A stretch of 14,269 bases of DNA, taken from the NCBI GenBank assembly GCA_963626555.1, contig CAVFXQ010000051.1:1-14269 (forward strand), read 5' to 3'. The stretch's first letter is position 1, and every line of letters starts with the position of its first letter. The notes beneath the pieces are model-generated. The model searched no databases. It saw only the letters and a list, made by a program, of their open reading frames with translations, and was not told where the DNA came from. Shown here one piece after another: positions 13,675 to 14,269 of the stretch. A program made the translations under genes and the position numbers. Source of the stretch: UBA1181 sp963626555. GTDB taxonomy: Bacteria; Bacteroidota; Bacteroidia; Bacteroidales; Paludibacteraceae.

Positions 13675-14172
13675 TTATTCTGGGCTTCCCTTTTTCAAAA
13701 TCATGGACGTTGCTCCTAAGGTAATGATTTCGCCTTCGTCAATGATGCGCTTTTCCTTCTTTTGGAGAATATCATTCATTACGAAAGTGCCGACGAGGCT
13801 ATCAAAGTCCTCCACTTTATGCACTATTTTCCCTTGTTTGCTGATTTCCACATGGATGATGCAGTGTTTGCGGTCCATACTCATGTCGCCTGTTTGAATG
13901 GGGCAGTTGATTTCAGTGCCTAAAGAACGACGACCGAAGATGTTTTCACCCAAACGGAGGGGAATGATTTGTTTTTGACAAAAAACATTTTCAATGACAA
14001 CGATATGTCCGTATGTGTAGTCTTCCTCTTGTTTTTGCTCTTTTGATTTAAATTTTACCGAGAATTTCTTACCGCAATTGTTGCAGTGGAATATCAAGGA
14101 GTGTCCTACTTCAATTCGACTTTCTTCAAATTGTATGAATTCATCACATTTAGGGCAACGTATTTTGCGCAT
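13675..14172 (-). CDS. Zinc-ribbon and FHA domain protein
   Basis: This is a 165-residue soluble protein with two modules. The N-terminal one is a zinc ribbon (CPKC at 6-9, CNNC at 30-33, then GKKF), similar to the small ribbons found at the start of many bacterial regulators. The second, residues about 70-160, is a forkhead-associated domain: GRR at 80-82, Ser98, Arg101 and His103 in SMDRKHCII, and GTFVMND at 128-134. FHA domains bind phosphothreonine peptides, so the protein probably reads a Ser/Thr kinase signal. No kinase or phosphatase gene is visible here. There is no signal peptide or membrane segment. A short AT-rich stretch with an exact -7 element separates it from a divergent gene. 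Its partner is unknown. Confidence 0.86.
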   Translation of the reverse strand: MRKIRCPKCDEFIQFEESRIEVGHSLIFHCNNCGKKFSVKFKSKEQKQEEDYTYGHIVVIENVFCQKQIIPLRLGENIFGRRSLGTEINCPIQTGDMSMDRKHCIIHVEISKQGKIVHKVEDFDSLVGTFVMNDILQKKEKRIIDEGEIITLGATSMILKKGSPE

Positions 14173-14196
14173 AGCTAAAAAATCAGATTATGAATG

Positions 14197-14204
14197 CAAA
14201 GGTA
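14197..14204 (-). promoter_or_regulatory. Candidate -7 element for the FHA gene
   Basis: The minus strand reads TACCTTTG, an exact TAnnTTTG match, with a leader of roughly 18 bases. No TTTG stands at the standard -33 distance. Confidence 0.45.
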
Positions 14205-14222
14205 CTAAATTTTGTTTTTTTG

Positions 14223-14230
14223 TATCTTTG
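14223..14230 (+). promoter_or_regulatory. Candidate -7 element for the divergent gene at the window edge
   Basis: TATCTTTG matches TAnnTTTG and lies 24 bases before the ATG at 14254. It is back to back with the minus-strand element at 14197-14204. Confidence 0.4.
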
Positions 14231-14253
14231 TCAAAACACAAAAAAAAGGCGAT

Positions 14254-14269
14254 ATGAAGTACCCAGTCG
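14254..14269 (+). CDS. Start of a divergent gene, cut by the window edge
   Basis: An ATG at 14254, preceded by an A-rich stretch and a -7 element, opens a frame reading MKYPV before the window ends. Five codons cannot identify it. Many Bacteroidetes AAA-ATPase/PD-(D/E)XK proteins begin in a similar way (MKxPIGIQ...), so that is one guess among others. Confidence 0.35.

Overview
This window most likely comes from a member of the Bacteroidetes, probably Bacteroidales. The evidence is a type IX secretion (T9SS) C-terminal sorting domain, lipoproteins with a Lys/Asp/Glu-rich stretch after the lipobox Cys, start codons preceded by A-rich rather than Shine-Dalgarno sequence, and many promoter elements of the Bacteroidetes type (-33 TTTG, -7 TAnnTTTG). 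There are no rRNA or tRNA genes, CRISPR arrays or transposases.

Left part (1-1841): an AT-rich cassette of three short ORFs lies between two perfect 49-bp direct repeats, each containing a 30-bp perfect palindrome that looks like a bidirectional terminator. The first ORF is a lipoprotein whose second half matches domain 1 of cholesterol-dependent (thiol-activated) cytolysins, but it ends before the pore-forming and membrane-binding domains. The second ORF continues in the same frame after one TGA. The third is an unrecognised lipoprotein. I read this as a decayed or minimal cytolysin-like locus, possibly acquired.

Second part (1852-6534, minus strand): a large T9SS cargo protein with a gluzincin-like HExxH...E zinc protease motif, followed by serC-serA, the first two enzyme steps of the phosphorylated serine pathway. 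The SerA is short, has no ACT domain and carries unusual residues at the usual catalytic Glu and His positions.

Third part (6929-8559, plus strand): ruvC, azlC and azlD in a tight row (Holliday junction resolvase, then a two-subunit branched-chain amino acid exporter).

Fourth part (8634-12852, minus strand): an aromatic amino acid (probably tyrosine) ammonia-lyase, a META-domain lipoprotein and a FabG-type ketoreductase form one unit. A terminator follows, and then a LolA-like carrier and a LolB-like lipoprotein form a second unit with its own promoter. This gene set is a subset of what aryl polyene/flexirubin pigment clusters contain. The ketosynthases, dehydratases, acyl carrier proteins and ligase are not in the window, so this is either a satellite or a remnant of such a pathway.

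Right end (12963-14269): a cysteine-rich lipoprotein with an internal helical repeat, a zinc-ribbon/FHA protein, and the first codons of a divergent gene cut by the window edge. Gaps longer than about 300 bases are 57-403 (no gene; small dyads and a candidate promoter) and 6535-6928 (divergent serC/ruvC promoters only).
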